From CAZPQV01 sp964588705 (lineage in GTDB: Bacteria; Bacteroidota; Bacteroidia; Flavobacteriales; Weeksellaceae), in contig CAZPQV010000098.1 in assembly GCA_964588705.1 (NCBI GenBank), positions 1 through 6,402 on the forward strand: a stretch of DNA of 6,402 nt. Reading direction: 5' to 3'. A program made the position numbers and the translations under genes. Below the pieces are notes generated by a model that saw only the letters and a list, made by a program, of their open reading frames with translations, was not told the DNA's origin and ran no database searches. This document shows positions 5,187 through 6,402 of the stretch, in pieces. Position 1 is the stretch's first letter, and each line of letters begins with the position of its first letter.

Positions 5187-6272
5187 ATGAATACAATAAA
5201 AACAGGAATTTTATTAGCGGCGCTTGTAGCGCTGGGCAGTTGCTCATCCGACCCAAAAGAAATTGCTGATAACTCCAAACCAATTCAGGTTACCGTAAGC
5301 AATTCCGGCGTTACTGATGAACTTGGATTTGCCGGCGCCAGTGGAAAACTCGTGGCGAAAAACTCAGTAAATATTTCAACCAGAGTGATGGGACACATCA
5401 CCAGCTTACGAGCCGATGTGGGCGATTTCGTTCGTGCCGGAGAAGGTTTGGTAAGCATCAGCAGTACCGATATTCAGGCAAAAGGAGGTCAGGCAAACGC
5501 ACAGATTGCTCAGGCACAAGCCAATTATAATATCGCTGCGAAAGATTATCAGCGTTTCCAGAATTTATACAATAACGAAAGTGCTTCACAGAAGGAGCTT
5601 GACGATATGCGTGCACGCTACGAAATGGCAAAAGCCGGACTGGATGCGGCAAGCATGATGAAAAGCGAAGTCAACGCACAGGGAAGATATACCAATATTT
5701 CTGCTCCGATTTCCGGTATGGTAACGGCAAAATACGCAAGTCAGGGAGACATGGCAAGTCCTGGAATGCCGATTCTTACGATTGAAAGTTCAGGAAATCT
5801 TCAGGCACAGGTGTTGGTTTCTGAGCAGGATATTACTTTAATCAAATCCGGAATGCCGGTTAAAGTTTTGATGAAATCTACCAACAAAGAAGTGGTGGGA
5901 AATGTTGCTGAAGTCAGTCTTTCCGCGACCAACACCGGTGGACAGTATTTAGTGAAAATCAATGTTCCGCAGAGCAGAGATTACCTTCCGGGAATGTATG
6001 TAAATGTGCAGTTTCCTTTCAAAAGAAGTGGTGGCGTGAATCAGGATTTCCAGCAGTCGGTGACCGTTCCGAAATCGGCTTTAGTTGAAAACGGGCAGTT
6101 GACGGGTGTTTACACCGTAAGTTCTGCCAATACCGCAATGTTGCGTTGGGTAAAAACCGGTAAAGATATGGGCGACCAGGTTGAAATTCTTTCCGGACTG
6201 AACGCTAAAGAACCATATATCGTTTCCGCCAGCGGAAAATTGTTTAACGGCGCAAAAGTAACCACAAAATAA
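5187..6272 (+). CDS. RND/HlyD-family periplasmic adaptor (membrane fusion) lipoprotein, 361 aa
   Basis: This protein bridges an inner-membrane pump and the TolC-type channel in a tripartite efflux complex. The N-terminus is a lipoprotein signal with lipobox LGSC, so Cys19 is the likely lipid anchor. Domains follow the usual order: first lipoyl half-motif about 61-92 (VNISTRVMGHITSLRADVG), an alpha-helical hairpin about 95-165 with Ala/Gln-rich heptads, second lipoyl half about 168-200 (ISAPISGMV and GMPILTI), a beta-barrel about 203-277 (PGMYVNVQF at its end), and the membrane-proximal domain about 290-361. Length is normal for RND adaptors. It lies in line with the channel gene, and the cognate permease is expected beyond the right edge. 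No His- or Met-rich metal-binding tail is seen, so there is no specific sign of heavy-metal export. The substrate is unknown. Confidence 0.94.
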   Translation: MNTIKTGILLAALVALGSCSSDPKEIADNSKPIQVTVSNSGVTDELGFAGASGKLVAKNSVNISTRVMGHITSLRADVGDFVRAGEGLVSISSTDIQAKGGQANAQIAQAQANYNIAAKDYQRFQNLYNNESASQKELDDMRARYEMAKAGLDAASMMKSEVNAQGRYTNISAPISGMVTAKYASQGDMASPGMPILTIESSGNLQAQVLVSEQDITLIKSGMPVKVLMKSTNKEVVGNVAEVSLSATNTGGQYLVKINVPQSRDYLPGMYVNVQFPFKRSGGVNQDFQQSVTVPKSALVENGQLTGVYTVSSANTAMLRWVKTGKDMGDQVEILSGLNAKEPYIVSASGKLFNGAKVTTK

Positions 6273-6335
6273 TATCGGGATACGGGATACGTGGTTCGAG
6301 ATAACTCGGAACCCGAAACCCGGAACTCGTAACTC
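6273..6335 (+). repeat. Degenerate 7-bp tandem repeat with fold-back symmetry after the adaptor gene
   Basis: The spacer reads as heptads. The left block has TATCGGG, ATACGGG, ATACGTG and GTTCGAG (6273-6300). After two bases the right block has AACTCGG, AACCCGA, AACCCGG, AACTCGT and AACTC (6303-6335). The blocks are roughly complementary: GGTTCGAG (6293-6300) pairs with CTCGGAACC (6305-6313) across a short ATAA loop with one bulge, and the pairing continues imperfectly outward. The array starts directly at the adaptor stop codon. It is probably a dispersed intergenic element that forms a hairpin in the mRNA. Confidence 0.6.
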
Positions 6336-6344
6336 AAAAATATT

Positions 6345-6371
6345 ATGACCTGTTGTGCATTTAGGAATTAA
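6345..6371 (+). CDS. Possible 8-codon leader ORF with a Cys-Cys pair (doubtful)
   Basis: ATG at 6345 opens a frame encoding MTCCAFRN and stopping at 6369-6371. It is preceded by an A-rich stretch ending in TATT, much as the adaptor ATG is preceded by AACATT. It lies between the adaptor and the expected pump gene. Frames this short are common by chance; the tandem cysteines beside sulfur genes are the only reason to list it. Confidence 0.15.
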   Translation: MTCCAFRN

Positions 6372-6402
6372 TAAAGAAAAAGATTGTCCATTTGATTAAA
6401 AA

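Noticed and set aside
6110..6337. 75-codon minus-strand frame at the end of the adaptor gene
   Set aside because: It is antisense to the conserved end of the adaptor and starts within the heptad repeat; no domain is recognisable.
6329..6337. GTAACTCAA, identical to part of the efflux operator
   Set aside because: It belongs to the last units of the AACTCGT/AACTC heptad repeat and lacks the second half-site.
1..6402. CRISPR arrays, tRNA/rRNA genes, transposases, toxin-antitoxin or phage genes
   Set aside because: Nothing of the kind is seen; the repeats are short-period and degenerate, without CRISPR-like spacers, and all long frames are accounted for by housekeeping, regulatory, sulfur and efflux genes.

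Overview
The window looks like a low-GC Bacteroidota chromosome, most likely a flavobacterium of the Chryseobacterium/Weeksellaceae type. The support is the AT-rich gene spacers, the -7 promoter elements of the Bacteroidota form TAnnTTTG (TATTTTTG, TAATTTTG), weak or absent Shine-Dalgarno sequences, the protein families present, and degenerate short-period repeats in the spacers. The genus is an inference; no rRNA or other marker gene is present.

Layout. Positions 1-917 (minus strand) hold the first ~305 codons of S-adenosylhomocysteine hydrolase (ahcY). A divergent, AT-rich control region (918-1100) separates it from a plus-strand Crp/Fnr-family regulator (1101-1730). Next comes a two-gene operon: a single-domain rhodanese (1786-2151) and a PLP enzyme that closely resembles the cysteine-desulfurase half of eukaryotic molybdenum cofactor sulfurase but has no MOSC domain (2202-3545). 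It ends at a strong intrinsic terminator (3579-3612). A second operon follows: a TolC-type outer-membrane channel (3697-5001), a lipoprotein RND/HlyD-type periplasmic adaptor (5187-6272), and probably an inner-membrane pump gene beyond the right edge. Both spacers of this efflux operon carry degenerate tandem repeats, with a period of 9-10 bp in the first and 7 bp in the second.

How the parts fit. The main observation is a shared promoter design in front of both operons. Each has a Crp-type dyad TGTAA-N6-TAACA (1726-1741 and 3633-3648), followed after exactly 25 bases by TTTGC, with no recognisable -33 element. The expected transcription start puts the dyad centre at about -41.5 to -43, the classical class II activator position. 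The base that departs from the E. coli Crp site (TGTGA to TGTAA) is the one read by Glu181 in E. coli Crp, and the local regulator has Val at that position. The simplest model is a three-transcription-unit regulon in which the Crp-like protein activates a rhodanese/desulfurase pair and an efflux pump. The regulator lacks a convincing cAMP pocket and has a Cys75/Cys81-Cys82 cluster in the effector domain, so a thiol, persulfide, oxidant or metal signal is possible but unproven.
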